A stretch of 64,000 nucleotides of DNA from Balanoglossus misakiensis (Eukaryota > Hemichordata): positions 3,224,001 to 3,288,000 of the forward strand of contig CM082579.2 of NCBI GenBank assembly GCA_040954595.2, written 5' to 3'. Below are positions 10,740-24,946 of this stretch, in pieces. A program made the translations under genes and the position numbers. A model generated the notes under the pieces. It ran no database searches. It was not told where the DNA came from and was given only the letters and a program-made list of their open reading frames with translations. Each line of letters opens with the position of its first letter. Positions within the stretch are counted from its first letter, which is position 1.

Positions 10740-13700
10740 TGGTAAATATTGGAAATCACCGCCTGTGTATTCTCCTCCCCTGTGGGGGTCTCCCTCCTCC
10801 CAGTTCCTGTAGCTGCTTGGGGAAACACTTTCTCCGTGATATCTACACCTTGATGAAACTTTGTGTGATGACAACTGTTTCTTATCTTTTCATACATCTG
10901 AAACTGGGAACTGCATAACGGCTGGTCTGCAAGTTACATGTTCACAGTTGGACTGACACTGGAAAAATCTTAATGAAATTTCGTTGTTTTTGCCGAGATC
11001 AGTTAACTGAAAACAACCCGTTGGCAGTGTACACTGATGGCCCTCCCAATGTTCTCGCTTCGGTTGAAGTTCCCCTTCATGAAGAAACCATTCAAATCAA
11101 CTTCTGTGTCTAATCACAGCCATTGCTTGCAACTCATTAAATGTTAGGCAATTCTCAGATTGCCAATCTTTGGTCAATATTTAGTTACAAGCATGGAGTA
11201 AGTTATACTCTGAAGAATTTGACTTTAAAAGACTCAAACTGTAGGGTACTTATGGGTCACCTAGGAAGCAGTATTGGTATCTGTCAAGTCATGTTGATGA
11301 AAATAATAATTAGTTTATGGGAAATATTTGTTTTAGTTATTAAGGATGTATACTTGGTCCACATCCTGGATACTACAGATAGCATGCAACCAAGAGTATT
11401 TGCAGTTACAGATTATTACGGCATTGACATTCCAAGGACTATATGGCAAGGTAACTGCAGATAGAGTCAAAAATTGTGTGTGAAATTGGCACTTTTACAA
11501 GTACAGTTGTCGGTTCAGATTGATTCTTAGCGCTAACAGACCCACATATCTTGACTTGTAGAAGTTGTAAAATACCATCTGAAGGTCTGTTGAAAGACAC
11601 ACTTAAAGAAAATGATGGGGACTCCTGACAAACAATATTGCTAGGCATCTTCTTAAAAGTTCTTTAAGATTGTCTAAATCGGCTGCTCTTAAATCACAGA
11701 AGGACTTAAAGTTGTTCAAGATACTAAGTTTTCTTGTCTCCAAAAGTGGACCCAAGTGGGTAAGGAGAGTCAACATTTGAACTATTTTTAAACTCTGGTT
11801 GACGTAATCCAGGTCTGACTAAGCATTTTAAGATGGTTCACTTCAGAAGCAGTGAGAGGTGGCGGTTTCGAAGAAATGTTTAGCCATTGCGCCCGTTCAA
11901 AATTCTCAGCTTCTACAGCCTGTGCATAGATGTCTTCACGCGGGGAGCTCATTCTTAAGGATGGGCGAGACTTGGCTTTCATCCAGTCCCAGTTGTCCGC
12001 CAGTTGAGAAAGCAAATGCAGACTCCCTGCCCTGTCATTGTCAACACATTACCTGCTGCACTTTCCCCGTGCAATTTGGCAGAAACCCGAATAACAAGAT
12101 GGTATTTTCCGTCGCAGATTTATACAAAGACTTGAATGTTTCTACTTGTTGCTTGAAAACGAGCAAAAACAGTTAAGTTTCAAAAAGCCCCATGGGGGAT
12201 ACCGGCCGGTATTCCAATCTGTAGATTTGAAACAAAGCCGGCAATTCGTTGAGACTAATCCTGGGATCCAGTCTCAAGACTTGTTTCTATACTCTTCCAA
12301 GGCGGGACATTCACGGGGTGTTTATTTTACTAAAACAAACATTGTTCTTGAAAGAGCTCACCATCAGCTGTCTGTTAGACCTCTGGCAAAATGTGGCGTG
12401 GCTACAAAGTCAAAGATTGGCTCAAACAGATACCACTGTTTTTTGCCTTAATTGCGCCATTCCACTAATTACACCCTGTTGTGTCAGGTTATTGAATACT
12501 AACCGTCACTGTCGGTTTTGCCATCGGTTAAAAAAAATCATCAAAGCAAGACTTCCTGAAGTAATTACTGGTGTAGCTGCCCCTTAATTACAGTGGATGG
12601 GTGAAATTGTATGGTGCCATCTTAGAAATGTGCCGTCTCTTTTGAGACGTCTTGTTTATCGAGGTGGGCTGAAGGGTTTCAAAAGTAAACAGGAAAATTA
12701 CCACCAAAAAAAGACACACGTGGAGATGCCAGAGTTGTCATTAGGGCTGATTGGCAGAAGCACTTGTAAGTGTTGTGTAACCTTGGTTTCTGAACTTCAG
12801 CTGTTGACAGAACCTTCCTTGCGGTAAAGGCTTGTCTTGTGGGTGTGGCAGTTTTGGTGAATGACTTTGGCGTCTGCTGACGCAAGGTTTGTTGGCATCG
12901 ACTGTCACCTGGTGATGCTGCTGTGTCTGTCGTAGCATGTGTGGCAGACGTGTGTATCTGACTGGGGAGGGGCAAAGCCCAGCCATCAGAGGGTAGCACA
13001 CTCATTTCACCTAATGCGAGAACATCGCAACTGATAAGGTGTACTTGACGAAACATCAGTCATCTGATGGATGGATCATAATATCTTAGTTTTACCCAGT
13101 ACTGAATGCAATCTTCCCCGGTCATTGCGAAGGTGTCCGCATCAGCCAAAATCGGGGTGAACCAATAATTATGCCAGGGACTATGTAATCGGTTGATTAC
13201 ACCATTGTCTAACCATCATTTGAATCACAATCCAGCCACAGTCAAGGGACTATTTTGTGCAGTTAACATAAACAAGGCAATTATAAGTCCCCTTAGTGTG
13301 ATATTTTGCCAATTAAACTAAATTAGTATAATTTGATGACAGGGGTTGACAGCCGTGGGCAGACGCCTTGGACCGATTTGGCACCAGGCAACTGATTGGC
13401 CCTCCAAAGGTGGAACTAATTATCAGATTAAATGGATACATTTAATGGCCTCCTCATTTTGGAAGGGTCTGTTAAAGGGCCCGTTTTGAGTCGCACCTAT
13501 TCCATTGTTTTTGTGTGTGTGTGAAAACTTTCAATGCCTTAGGCAAGCAGGGAAGTTAATGAGGTTGTGATACAATTATGCAGATGTTCAGAATTGTGTC
13601 TTTATTAATAATGACACTGGGATTGTTTCAGATTCCCAGTGTGTCACTCAATAAACACAACTTTTTGCAAGAATTTACTCAGAAATGATGTAAAGATGTC

Positions 13701-14240
13701 TCTGCACATAAACGTCTGGTTCTCAGTCCCTGTCAGTTACTCTACTTTTAAATCGCTCATTGTACAAATCCTCTGTGTTTTATTGTATTGTGTAAGTCAA
13801 ATTAATAGTCGCCAGGTAAATCTGATTACTGTTTATTTGTGTTGATGAAATGGTCTTTTGTTTCTTGAATGTTTGAGATTACAAAGGTACTATCACAATT
13901 GTAGTTTTGAATTGAGTATTATTGAATTTGGAAACTTTGGTATGAGTGGAATCTGCCAACTGAAGAGTCAGTGCAGTTTTTGGTCTGGAACACATCAAAC
14001 CAAACCCATATGCTGCTTCCTTCATGGAAGGACAAATGTTTGGAAGTCAGTAACAATGGGCTCTTGTGTTGTTGGGACGTTTCAACAGATTGGCTGTATG
14101 TCTGTATGCCGTGAGAACACTGGGCATGTCTGCACTTTGTGAGGTTTTTACTGTTGCATGGCATGGCATTCATGTGTTTCGCTGTCTGTTTGATTTCATC
14201 ATGAGGGTGGCCTCCAGAATACTTTGACATTATTTATTTC

Positions 14241-14339
14241 TGTGTATGTGTACATGCGTTCACATGTGTGTGCGTGTGCATGTGTGTGTGTGTGAGGGAG
14301 AGTGTGAGAGTGAGTTCTATGTGTGTGTATATATGTGTG
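14241..14339. repeat. Imperfect (TG)n microsatellite
   Basis: A roughly 100-bp TG-rich tract interrupted by TACATGCG, GAGGGAGAG and TATATA segments. It is a simple sequence repeat inside intron 1. Confidence 0.9.
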
Positions 14340-15089
14340 AATTCTCACGAAATAATCCCCTTTATGGGTAGGTCAAGGGTAGGTGATCTTACGCTTGGCC
14401 AAATGAACTTGATATCTTTATTTCGGATTTAAACAAACCAGACCGCGGTTTTCATTGATTGTATTTCTGCTTACCAGTTTTCAAGAAAACGTTCTAGGTG
14501 AAGTGCCACATGACAGACTTTTTCGATGGCTGATAAGTCTGAGCTAAGTCCTGGGCGGGATTTCTGAGCCCTGTGTTGACAGGTAGGAAATTGACCCCAG
14601 GGATCTGCCAATTGTGAGCACTTTACTGAAACTTGAACTACAAATGCCCTGTCAGCCCCCCTTCTGGATATCCCTTGGTCAGCCATTATCCTGCAAAGAG
14701 TATTGCTGCCATTAAAGTCTTCTATTAATCTCAAAAACATAATTAGAGGGTCAATCTTCTGTTCCTGTTATTACACTCTCGACTGAAGTTCAGATTGAAT
14801 AGGCTGTGCACTTGGGCCCGGCATTGTAATCATCAACTCCAGTCAAGGCCAACACCCTGGGTAAATGGTTCTCAAGTGCATAATTCCCCTTTTATCTTTA
14901 TCCTTGTACATACAATAAAACAACAAACAAAGCATCCAAAAAAACAGTAATAGGGATATTTCAGCAGTCCCTACGTGCACTAGTATAAGTTGCCGAAATC
15001 ATTCAGGATATCCAAGACAGGAAATCCCCCCACACCCGACCGAAAAAGACAAGAAAAAGCTGTGCCTTCAACTCAGTGACCACAAAAAA

Positions 15090-15098
15090 TCAAGGTCA
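15090..15098 (+). promoter_or_regulatory. TCAAGGTCA monomer nuclear-receptor site
   Basis: TCAAGGTCA is the classic extended half-site bound by ERR, SF-1 and FTZ-F1 type receptors. A second identical copy is at 42336-42344. Nine-base matches are expected about once every 130 kb on two strands, so two is only mildly notable. Confidence 0.3.
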
Positions 15099-17052
15099 GG
15101 TGACTTGTTCAAACTGAAGCATTTGTCCAAGTGTGCCTGGAAGGCCCTCTATATCAAGTTTTAACTGTCCAACAGTGTGACTGTGTCTGTGTTGAAACAC
15201 CATTCTTTGATCAAATGCTGACAAGTCACTCAAACTCTCCAGTGTAGCTCTTCAATTCTTGGTGACAGGAGCTGTGAGATTTTAACAAATGGAGGTGATA
15301 ACTTTACTGCTTATATCTCCATTTTGTAATAAGGTCCGTGATTGGCTACCTTGGTCCGCTCACTGATTGACTTCTGATTGCCCCAATTGGTCACTTATTA
15401 ATGGCCACCTGTTTTGTGTGAATTACAATTTTGAGTGTAATTGTCATACACTGTAGTTCCTGTTTGGTGAGGTGGTACATATTTGATTAGAGTCATGTTT
15501 TGTTCGTGCGCAGACCTTAAACCAGAGACAGACAGACTGTGTCACATTGATTGCATATATATACAGCATAATCCAACAACTTGAGACAAGGCCGGTCGGT
15601 GCTTGACTGCAGACCTCTGCACCCACTTGCCATCTGTTTCAAAGTGTATCTTTCTCAGACACCGTGTAAACCTCAATCGGTTCTGAAGGCACAGAAAAAA
15701 ACCCCGAGAGAAAGCGTACGCACAGTTCTGACAGATTTAATGAAAACCCAGACAGCCGGAGTTAAACGGTCACAGACATAAAAGCGCTCACCGACATCAC
15801 ACTACACCATTGGTATGTTATAAACATGAACTGTGTACCAGTCCATGTCAAATAAAATTAGGGAAAGTCTTCTGCCCCTCTGACCTGTAGACCTTGGAAA
15901 GTGTACTTTAAAATCTGGAGACGTAAACTCTGGCGCAAATTGTGTTTGGCGGCCCCTGCAGGATCTTGGTTGCACTCTGACTGCTTGACTCTGCGCCAAA
16001 GCTGTGAACAAAAGACAGGGCCTTTGGTATTTCGAATGGGCAAATGAAATAAGAGTGACTTGGGGTCACGTTGTTTGCCACAGGGTTATGAGTTTCAGTG
16101 CTTTTAGACAATTTGGATGAAGTCAATTGTATAGAATGGACCCTACCCCATAATATACCCGCCGATGATTGTGGTTTTTTTGAAACGGAAGATAATATCA
16201 CTAATCCCGAAGTGGGTTAGTGGTGTGCAAATCTAAACCACCACCAAATAAAAATCTGCCCTGCACTTTTTGCCTCTAGATTTCTTCATTTCACTTGTGC
16301 GTACTTCTGAATTTTTCTTGCTTCCCATGCTGTGCAAAAATGATGTCCACTGAACTTGGTGGGTCCCGCTAGTTGACATGTTTCTCTTAGGTGAAATTAA
16401 GCATGAATCTGTCTGTTAAACACATCCCTGTCGGCTAATTGAAAACTTCAGGGCCAATTTATCAACAGGGAGGTAGCTTGCCTCAGATGTGGATGGGTGC
16501 AGACAGTGAGGTCTGCGTGTAGTTGTGGAAGACCGATTTTCCCAAAGTGTAATGACTCCCAGCTTGACCTCATGATTGCGTGCTGGCAGCCCTAAGGGAG
16601 CTGTTCTCAATGCTGTTCCCACCATGATTTTTTTTTGGAGGGGCTGGCCATTGTCACTTGATGAAGTACATTTTAACTGTGAAATAATTCTGTGTTGATT
16701 TCATTGTGGGGGTATATATAATTGGGCAATTGAGCACCGCCCTGCACATGAAGTTATTGGTAAAAGTTCCCAATTATGTGTCCACATACAAATTTGGCAA
16801 GTTGTTAAGTGCCAAATTTCTTGTGAAAGATCACGTAACAATGTCTGGCTTGTCTGGCTGCTTTCTGTCCCATGCAGCGAAAGTCTCACCTTTTGCGATT
16901 TGGAAGAATGAATGCTATTTTGGGTTAATTTTTATGGGGCATTTTTTCATTATATAATGGGTGGCAAGAATTGAGCATGAAATAGAACCCTGAAATCCAT
17001 TCAGGCTCCTGCTGGGACCGACTACTCGTGCAGTTGATCGCGGAAAGGTGAG

Positions 17053-17065
17053 AGGTCAGAGGTCA
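17053..17065 (+). promoter_or_regulatory. Perfect DR1 element (AGGTCA G AGGTCA)
   Basis: Two perfect AGGTCA half-sites in direct orientation are separated by one base. This is the arrangement bound by RXR homodimers, HNF4, COUP-TF and PPAR-RXR. A CTTTGATC (TCF/LEF-type) site at 17092-17099 and an RFX X-box-like GTTGCCATGGAGAT at 17158-17171 lie within 120 bp. Together they suggest a candidate intronic enhancer; activity is inference. Confidence 0.5.
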
Positions 17066-20000
17066 ATGCTACTTTCCACGTCTCCCAGTCTTTGATCTCA
17101 TCAGGAGAAACGTGAGAGAATGGAGAAAAAAATCCAGGATTATCAGGCCAGGAATTTGTTGCCATGGAGATGTCCATCGAGGAGAGCCAAGGGATTTAAA
17201 CACACATGTTCATCTGAGCTTTTTGAAACCCAAATTAAAGACACCTTGTGTATTTAAGTAAACAAACCAAGCAAGACCAATATCTGAACGGACTTGGCTG
17301 TGATTTTAACAAGTGATGGGGGAAATATGTAAAATAACTAAGGGTTCTCTAGGGGTTTGTGGATGCCAGCGCCAATGATTTCATCAAATTTGCTGATGTT
17401 ATCAAATACTATCCATGCACCGCCAAATCACGTTTGTGAAAAGATACAGAGTTTTGGCAAAGAGTGTCTCATCCCTTTTCACTTGCACATGATGGTTTCA
17501 CGTTCATTCTCCCCATCCGCATTCTGCATAATCGGAATTTGACCTCAGCTGCTGAGAAGGCAGTGTCAGACTGTTAACTTCCAAGCCAGTGGTCTTGCAG
17601 TCATTATCAGATCCACGAAGATCCCACCAGCCGGAGAAATCTCTGGCATTCCAAGGTGAAATATACCACCCTCGTCTTTTTCCCGGCACAGAAAATAAAT
17701 GATCTTGTGGGGGAAAAAGCCAGACATATCATGCAGTAGGTCATTCAGTTTTAGCCACAAACTAAACAGAGCAACAATTAAACAGTTTGAGTTTTGGGGG
17801 CCAATCTTTGCAAGAGATACAGAGATTCCTGTAATCAGATTCCTCCTTTGAGGTGAATCGGCTAGCTTTGATTTTATGATATCAATAGCAAAGTTTACAG
17901 TAACCTGTTTGCTCCACGCTTAATCCTATTATGTCAGATTGAACTCTTAAAACTAAAATCTTTGATCGATAGATTTGAAAAGTTTATTGGTAGATGTAAA
18001 GTTTAGTCAATGTACAAGAAGTGGATTCTATGTTTAGTTGGCAGTGGTGGGTACCTCCCTCATCTTGAATGTGTGTGCCCAGTGACCATAAAGTAAAAAA
18101 AAGTACAGGCAACTTGTGCTGAATTTATTTTTAAAAATTGGACACAGGGTAAATTGATTCTTATCAACATTTAAAGTTTGATCAACTTGCCAAATCCCTA
18201 AAAGCAGAGTAATTACATTAATTGCATGATAATTGGGCTAAATATTAATTAGTTCCTGGGATACCTAATCTAGCAGGTCAAGTGGTGTCAACTCTGTGAT
18301 ATGTTGTTCGTATTACGCTTCAGCTACAAAAATTTCATTGTTCAAATGTCGAAGACGTGAGGTTGTAGTGCAGCTGTTTGATGTCAGTCAAGCCTTCGCC
18401 GAGACAGAGGGGGGGGGGACCTCTCCTTGTAGTTTCCTCTCTCGCTGTGTGGGAGGAAGGAGTTGACAGGAAACTGGGTAGTCTCCCCATGTCTGTCGTA
18501 GCTTGGTTTCCATGACAATGCATAAGTTGTACCAGACTGTGTCTACGTGAGCAGACACCCTTGCAGTCGCTACGAAAGCTGTACATTAGTTCACTGGTTG
18601 CAGCAGAGGGTGGTCGCAAGTCCAAAATGCTGCGAGAAACCGAATTTCGAAAGAACCCGAGCTGCTTCACTTTGGTTAGACATGTTTTGATTTTTGGAGG
18701 ACAGAGCCAGTGTTTGGCATGATGAATTCACTTGTGGACATAATTTCTTAGCTTATCACATCGCCCTTATGCAGGACAGATAAAAAAACTGTACGTACAT
18801 GTCCCTGAAGTACACACCAAACAAGGTTGAGTAACTCTGCTCCTGCTCCTGGGCCAAGATTGGACATTTCCCAAGGACAGACCAAACTGTGTGTTTGCCA
18901 AATACAAATGCTCTTAATTTTTATCGAAAGAAGAAAGACACATATTTAGCTAGATTGATATATTGACAACATTTGTGATAGTGCGTCCAGACTTTGTAAC
19001 TATCAATTTTTTTCTGTGTGTTTTAACTGGCTCCGTTGCAGGCTCTGTCTTGGGGAACTTTTAATAAAATATGGACTGTGTACTTAAAGTTTTAACATTG
19101 GGTGGTATCAATTACTGCTCAGTCAACCTGTGTGATTTGACAAATTTCAAATGAACAGCTGACGTGAGTTCAGTTGTTTTATTCTGTCTCCACAGAACTT
19201 TCTTCGGGTTATGTTTTTCTTAAGAGTTACCAAAATGTTTTGGTGGGCTTGGATTGTTTATCAGAAAAACATTGACTTTTTTCATCATTGTTGGCCAGCT
19301 GTAAATGGCCATTGTAATTGATTCCACTTTGCAGAGGTTTGACGCTTGTAATTACGCGAGTTTCAAAATATTGACTTAAAATCTGTCCGCCACCACCTAG
19401 CTAAAAATATACTAGACTGGAGTGGCACGGTGCCAATACAGACAGAATTGAAGTGAATTTTGACGGAATAGTTTATAAACTTACAAGCTACAATCAAAAA
19501 TGTTTTATGAGGCACATATACCCCCCTGCAGCAGACTGATTCCCTCAGAGATGGTGGCTCAACTCCCTGCTAAAATAGATTCTTCTCAAATCAACACACC
19601 TATATTAAAGGTAGTGGTAGCCCCTTTATCCTCCAAGCAGCACCCTCAACCAACTTTTTCTATATGGCAGATTTCTTAAAAGCAATGATGAAAATCAGCA
19701 TTATATCTCAACAGTCTGTTTAATGTTATTGCAATTGATTTCCATGATTGATTTGTATATATCTGCAGGGTCGAGAAGCTTTTTTTTTTTATAAATCGCT
19801 ATTTTTGACCAAAACTGCCTGTGGGGAAGTTGATAAGTTTTTTCTGCCCCCGGGGGTGTGAGCACATTTAGCATGGATGCACCATTGGATAAGACTCCAA
19901 TTATCCCCGTTTTTGCACTTTGTGATTTCATCCGTAAAGTGGAACGCAGCCAGGCAGACGGAGTGACAAAGATATTTGTTTTTGCAGAGAATTGAGGTAA

Positions 20001-22161
20001 ACTTTTGTGCAGTGGACTTGTATGTCAAGGGAAGGCTTGTGTCAGAAGGCTTGACTAATTGGCAGAATGACTCTGACTTCAATTACTGGCTTTACTGGAT
20101 TGAAACTACTTGTCCCACATGAACTTTGACTTGGGGAGAGGGAAACTTCAGATTTAATGAAGCATCATTTGACTTTGGGGAAGGGGGGAGTTGTAGGGGT
20201 GATTTGGCTCTGGAAAGTGGTATGTTACTAAACACTTCTCCATCAGCTCTGAAAGGCAGGAGCAGGAAAGCAGAGTCCCTTCCTTTCAACGATAATGTAT
20301 TATTGAAAATTCTGCAAGAAATTGAATAAATTCCACTAAAATATCATACAAAGCCAATTGCCTGTTTGGCTTGGCAAGTTCAGTAGCCAGTGGGTTTTAC
20401 TATGCAGTGCTGTGATTGCGATGTGATTTGCTTGGGGGATGGGGGTGGGGGCATCAGTAAACTAGAGTGTCTATATACTTTTGCCTGAAAGCAGCATCGG
20501 TCAGTCGTGTCTGGAATCACTGCTGTTTGTCAGTCACAAGTAACGGACAGATGCCTCAAGTGAAGTTGGCCGAGGAAATGAATTGAGAGTGCCAATTCTG
20601 AGCGATGGATATTTGCATCAGATTACCTACGCATGGCTACAACTTGAGAAGGACTTTGACTCAGATTTGTTCCTGCAAATAAACATAAACAAACAGTCAG
20701 CTAACTGCCATATTGTGCCTTTTGTCCTACCAGTTTTATGGAAGAAAGCTGCAGTAGAACTACTGAGGCCCGCAGGCTTACACACACTTTGTCAGATCCG
20801 ATTATGTAACCATTAGTTTGGTTTTAAAATTTTATTGAAGTGAAAACCAATGGGATTTTCAGCGATGAGACTGCTGATGAGAAAAGTCCCACCCCGCCCA
20901 CTACACACACAAAAAGATACGAAAGTGACTGGAGAGAGCGGTTAAGAGTCCTTCAACTTTCTTTGCGCAGGTCACAAGCACTGGGTGTTCTGCACTCTGG
21001 CGACTTCCAGTATTTTAGGCAGCTCTGTTACATTCACCTGCAACACAGCAGGTTGTTAGTGGCAGTCTTTCACCACTCCAAGATGTAAGTTGTCAGGCCA
21101 ACGGTAGTCTTGGCAACGTGAGCACAGTACTGAGTAGCATTGTAGCTTCCTGCATTGAAATGGGTGTGTACATCCAGCACAGTAGCTGGGTCGTGTTGCA
21201 ATGCAACTCAACCAGTCCTTGGCCAATGAGATTTCACCAGACCTGGTAATTTCCAAAATTGGCCATGCACACTATACCATCATCCAGCTGAGCACGTACA
21301 CTTCACACATTAAGCTATCCGAATTATGCAAACTCTGCATATTATCATTGTGTGATGTAAATTTGAAATGCCACATGCCAGAAAGGTCTGGCAGACCCCA
21401 TCTCTTATCTTTCAAATTACATGTCCAGGTCTTTCATCAGATATCATTAATTTTCATGGCAAAGTGTTTTTTTATCATTTAACAAAGTTCAGATTTCTTG
21501 AATCTGTTTACCAACGCTTGTTGATTCACTTCAAATCTGTGCCCACCAGGACTTTATCTCCGAATTGATTTTTTAATTAAAACAGTATTTGCTAGAGCAT
21601 TGTCAGTTGACTTTTATCCAATTTCAAATCATGTTTCTGCCAGCATGTTGAATGAAGTCACTAGTGCCTCATTACAGCTCAACAAATATTTGCACGATAC
21701 ATTACTGTCCAGCTGAAAGCAGTGGCTGTCAACTGGGGTGCATGTAGGTGTAGGCAGACAGGATGTTTGCCAACACAGAGACTGCAGGGCTTCCTGTGAT
21801 AGCAGAGTTTTTGGTAGATATGTGGTGAACTTTACTCTGCCAGTGCAATCAATATATACTCAATATTGATATGTTTGTTGGTGTGGGGGGATGTCTGGCA
21901 GTGGTGGTTGAGGTTGGCAGTACAGGAAGGGGGGGAGGGAAGGGGTGAAGACTACGTTTCAAGTGGGTCCTGATACTGTCAAGTGTTTCCCTCCAGGTGT
22001 ATTTTATTAGCATTTCTGTCTCTTGCTGCTGTTTTTTTTTACTCTGTGTGTATCGTGTGGGCTGCATAAGGTATCTCGCATGCCCCCATTGCCAAATGAA
22101 TCTAAAGCTCCCCCACCCTTTTCTCATGCTATTAAAGTGCTCCTGTCATGGGATAGCAAGG

Positions 22162-22197
22162 CCCCCCCCCCAACACCCACCCACACACACACACACT
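22162..22197. repeat. Poly(C) followed by (CA)n
   Basis: Ten C (22162-22171), a short CAACACCCACC linker, then about seven CA units. It is a simple repeat in intron 1. Confidence 0.85.
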
Positions 22198-22519
22198 TTT
22201 GAGAAGAGCTTCGAGATGGACATAGAAAAAATGATTTGTCAGTCAAGATTTGTCAGCTTTAATTGAATGCGTTTGTCGGCTTCTTTGATTCCCTGCCTGT
22301 TTCTGACTCTCAAGGATTGACAATTACTCGAAATCATCATAAAAATCGCTGCAGAGGTTTTGTGTTTGTAGTTTGGCTTTCAACCGTGACAATCGGACCA
22401 TAGGTACGAAACATAACTTCCAATCCCAAACACAGCACTTGCTATATCACAGCAAAGACAGACAAAACACAGACAGACAAAAGGAAACAATTACTCAACC
22501 CTGCTACCTGCAATCCAGG

Positions 22520-22569
22520 GGCAGGAGTCAAGAATGAATCCCGAAGGCAGGAGTCTAGAATGAATCCCG
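22520..22569. repeat. Two-copy 26-bp tandem repeat
   Basis: GGCAGGAGTCAAGAATGAAT plus CCCGAA is repeated at once with a single internal change (GTCTAG for GTCAAG) before diverging. It is a small local duplication. Confidence 0.75.
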
Positions 22570-24324
22570 TTGTTGAATGGAACTTCCAAAATCTAGCCCT
22601 GGCAATTAAAAGGCCAATTTACTTTTTAAAAACATCACAGGAAGTGGTCATGTAATTGGTGCTTACTGCAATCCAAGCCTCCTTCGGATCAGTCTGCACT
22701 AAATTGTCCACAATAAAGGATAGACATCTCCCCTTTGATACAGCAAGTCAGATTGATGATAAAGTCTTTAATTTACGTTTAATGTGGACATTTGTAAAAT
22801 GTGTGTTTCAAAAGCACATCTGGCTAATGGAGCTGTCTCTAAATTTGATGATGATTTTGCTGTAGCGATGCTTCTCTAAGAATTATCTTGTGTATGCTGT
22901 AGTCTTTGTATAACTTCAATCTGATTATCTTCCTGTGGACCCGTGTCATCTTCTGTATTAAACTGAACTACTCAATGCTGAGACAACGCCTACAATAAGT
23001 GATATAGCAGGCAGATTGAGACAACTTTTTGGTGGAAAAGATAAGAGAATTGATGATCATGGCAGATTAAACAACACAATTCAGCAATCAGCAAATTAAT
23101 GTGGGTTTGGTCATGTGGAAATGAAACGGGGGCTTCCTATACAGAGTCAGTCTGTTGGTTGATTATCATGTAACTGACCACCAGCTCCAAGTCTGCCTTG
23201 TCTGGTAACAGAGAACACGGCTACATAAATTCCAGAATAGAATGAGAAGAATTCCTCACGGCATGTTCAAATTGATGCAACAACCTGAACCAAAGTCAAG
23301 TGCTTTCATGCCCGATTTTTTGCGCGCCAGTGCACAACAGATTCTCCTTTTGTTTTTCGCACAACTTAACACAGACAAAAGCGAGACAGCTAGTTTTTGA
23401 GTGGCGCATTCAGATCCTTGACTTGTAGACAAGCTCCTTCCGAGCTTACAACATTTTCCCCCCAAACCGTCAATTGTAGTACCTTGAGACAAAGGCTAAT
23501 TAAGAACGATTGGTACTTAAAAAAAGAAAAGAAAAAAGATGGAGAAAATAGACAAGAGTGATTGAGATGGTTTTGTGGGACTTCCGTGATTTCTCTGTTT
23601 TAGATTTCCACACTCTTCATTGTCACAGGTTTTTGCTTTTGGTGAAATGCAGGCATTTGGGTATTGGAAAGGAAGCTGGCTGGCTCCATTGATACAAACA
23701 TTTCAGACTTTGGGGCAGAAGAAGACCATTAATGAACTATCTCTATGCTAGATAACTCTGAATAGGTGCAAATTCCAGTTTGGTACATCACAGTTATATA
23801 AGTGGTTCCATTCTCTTAGAAATTATAGAGGAAAAGGGGAGGATATCCCTAGATTTGTCAATTTTGTGGTTGAACAGCCCAAAATAAAATAAAATCAGCA
23901 TACTAAATCTGCTTTAGCGTTGCTCGGGGCGTGATAACTAACGTGTTTTTGTGGCACACAATTGGATAAACAGAGTAGTTTTTGTCGTTTTCAAATTGAA
24001 TGACCAACGCACAGAGAAAAAATCTTATAGCGGGCTTTGTGTGCCAACTTTGGGAGACTTTGCCTCTCAAAGCTAAGTTCTATTCACCGTAACTTCAGCG
24101 GAAAAGTCATTCTGGACAGGGTTCAAATTTGAATGCTATTAATTCTGCCATAACTTGAGATGAATGCACTTGTGACTGAAATGTAGTCAAAGCATTATTC
24201 TCAGAAAGTGATCTCTCTGAGTTAGTAATTGCCATGAGGAGTTTCTATGCGATTTTAAATTTTCTGAAGATCCCTTTGGCTCTGATATAGCTTGCTAGCT
24301 TTGAACCTGAACACAGAGATGGAA

Positions 24325-24343
24325 GGGGGGGGGGGGGGGGGGG
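24325..24343. repeat. Poly(G) run, 19 nt
   Basis: Nineteen consecutive G make the longest homopolymer in the window; the longest A or T run seen is 11. The tract can form G-quadruplex structure and is prone to sequencing length error. Confidence 0.9.
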
Positions 24344-24908
24344 TTCAGTGAGAAGTTCTGTTGTTTATCAGTGATAGGCCTTATCAAATCAGCACCAAAG
24401 TAGTGGCAGCAATACAGATTTCAAATATGAAGACAAATTAACTACAGATACTTGAATCAGGAGTGATAAGATTTCCTTATTTGCTTGCCGTCTGTCACAA
24501 ACAGAGATCTTAAGTTTGAAAAAAATAGCCTGGAATGCTGTTTTAATGATCAGTCTTGTTTGTGCCACTTTTTTGTGCTTTCAACAAGAATAAGGGGTAA
24601 GGGGAGGGAATTGGATGCCAATCTTGCCTCAGAAACGCTGCTTCCTGACTAGGCACAAAGATGGAGAAACAAAAGTGGATCTATTTTGGTAGATTATCAT
24701 GGCAACAGCCAATCAGAGGAATGCGAGAACCCAAGTAGCATGAAATTGATCATGAATGAGTAGGCGTGTCGGGAGGATTAGTCTGAAATGCCATGCAGTT
24801 AACTCGACAAGAGTTGACTTCAATGAACTCAGAACGATAATTAAAAAGGTTTGCCGAGTGGAAATCCTTACGTGCCTCGTGCTCGCGAGAGTGAACGACG
24901 CGATCACT

Positions 24909-24946
24909 GGAATATTCTAAAATTCTAGAATATTCTGGAATATTTG
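24909..24946. promoter_or_regulatory. Heat-shock-element-like array (six nGAAn/nTTCn units)
   Basis: Reading in 5-bp units from 24909: gGAAt, aTTCt, a 3-nt spacer, then aTTCt, aGAAt, aTTCt, gGAAt (24922-24941), followed by aTTTg. Four consecutive perfect alternating units exceed the three needed for an HSF trimer. The preceding 45 bp are unusually CpG-rich for the intron. A CCAAT box in AGCCAATCAG lies about 200 bp upstream (24707-24716). No heat-shock gene or exon is visible nearby. The AT-rich palindrome could also be chance or a repeat fragment. Confidence 0.5.

Noticed and set aside
12199-12212. 14-bp palindrome ATACCGGCCGGTAT
   Set aside because: Short; palindromes of this size are expected occasionally in 64 kb, and no context supports a function.
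12679-13056. 125-codon minus-strand frame
   Set aside because: S/T/Q-rich chance frame with an overlapping alternative frame; no family recognised.
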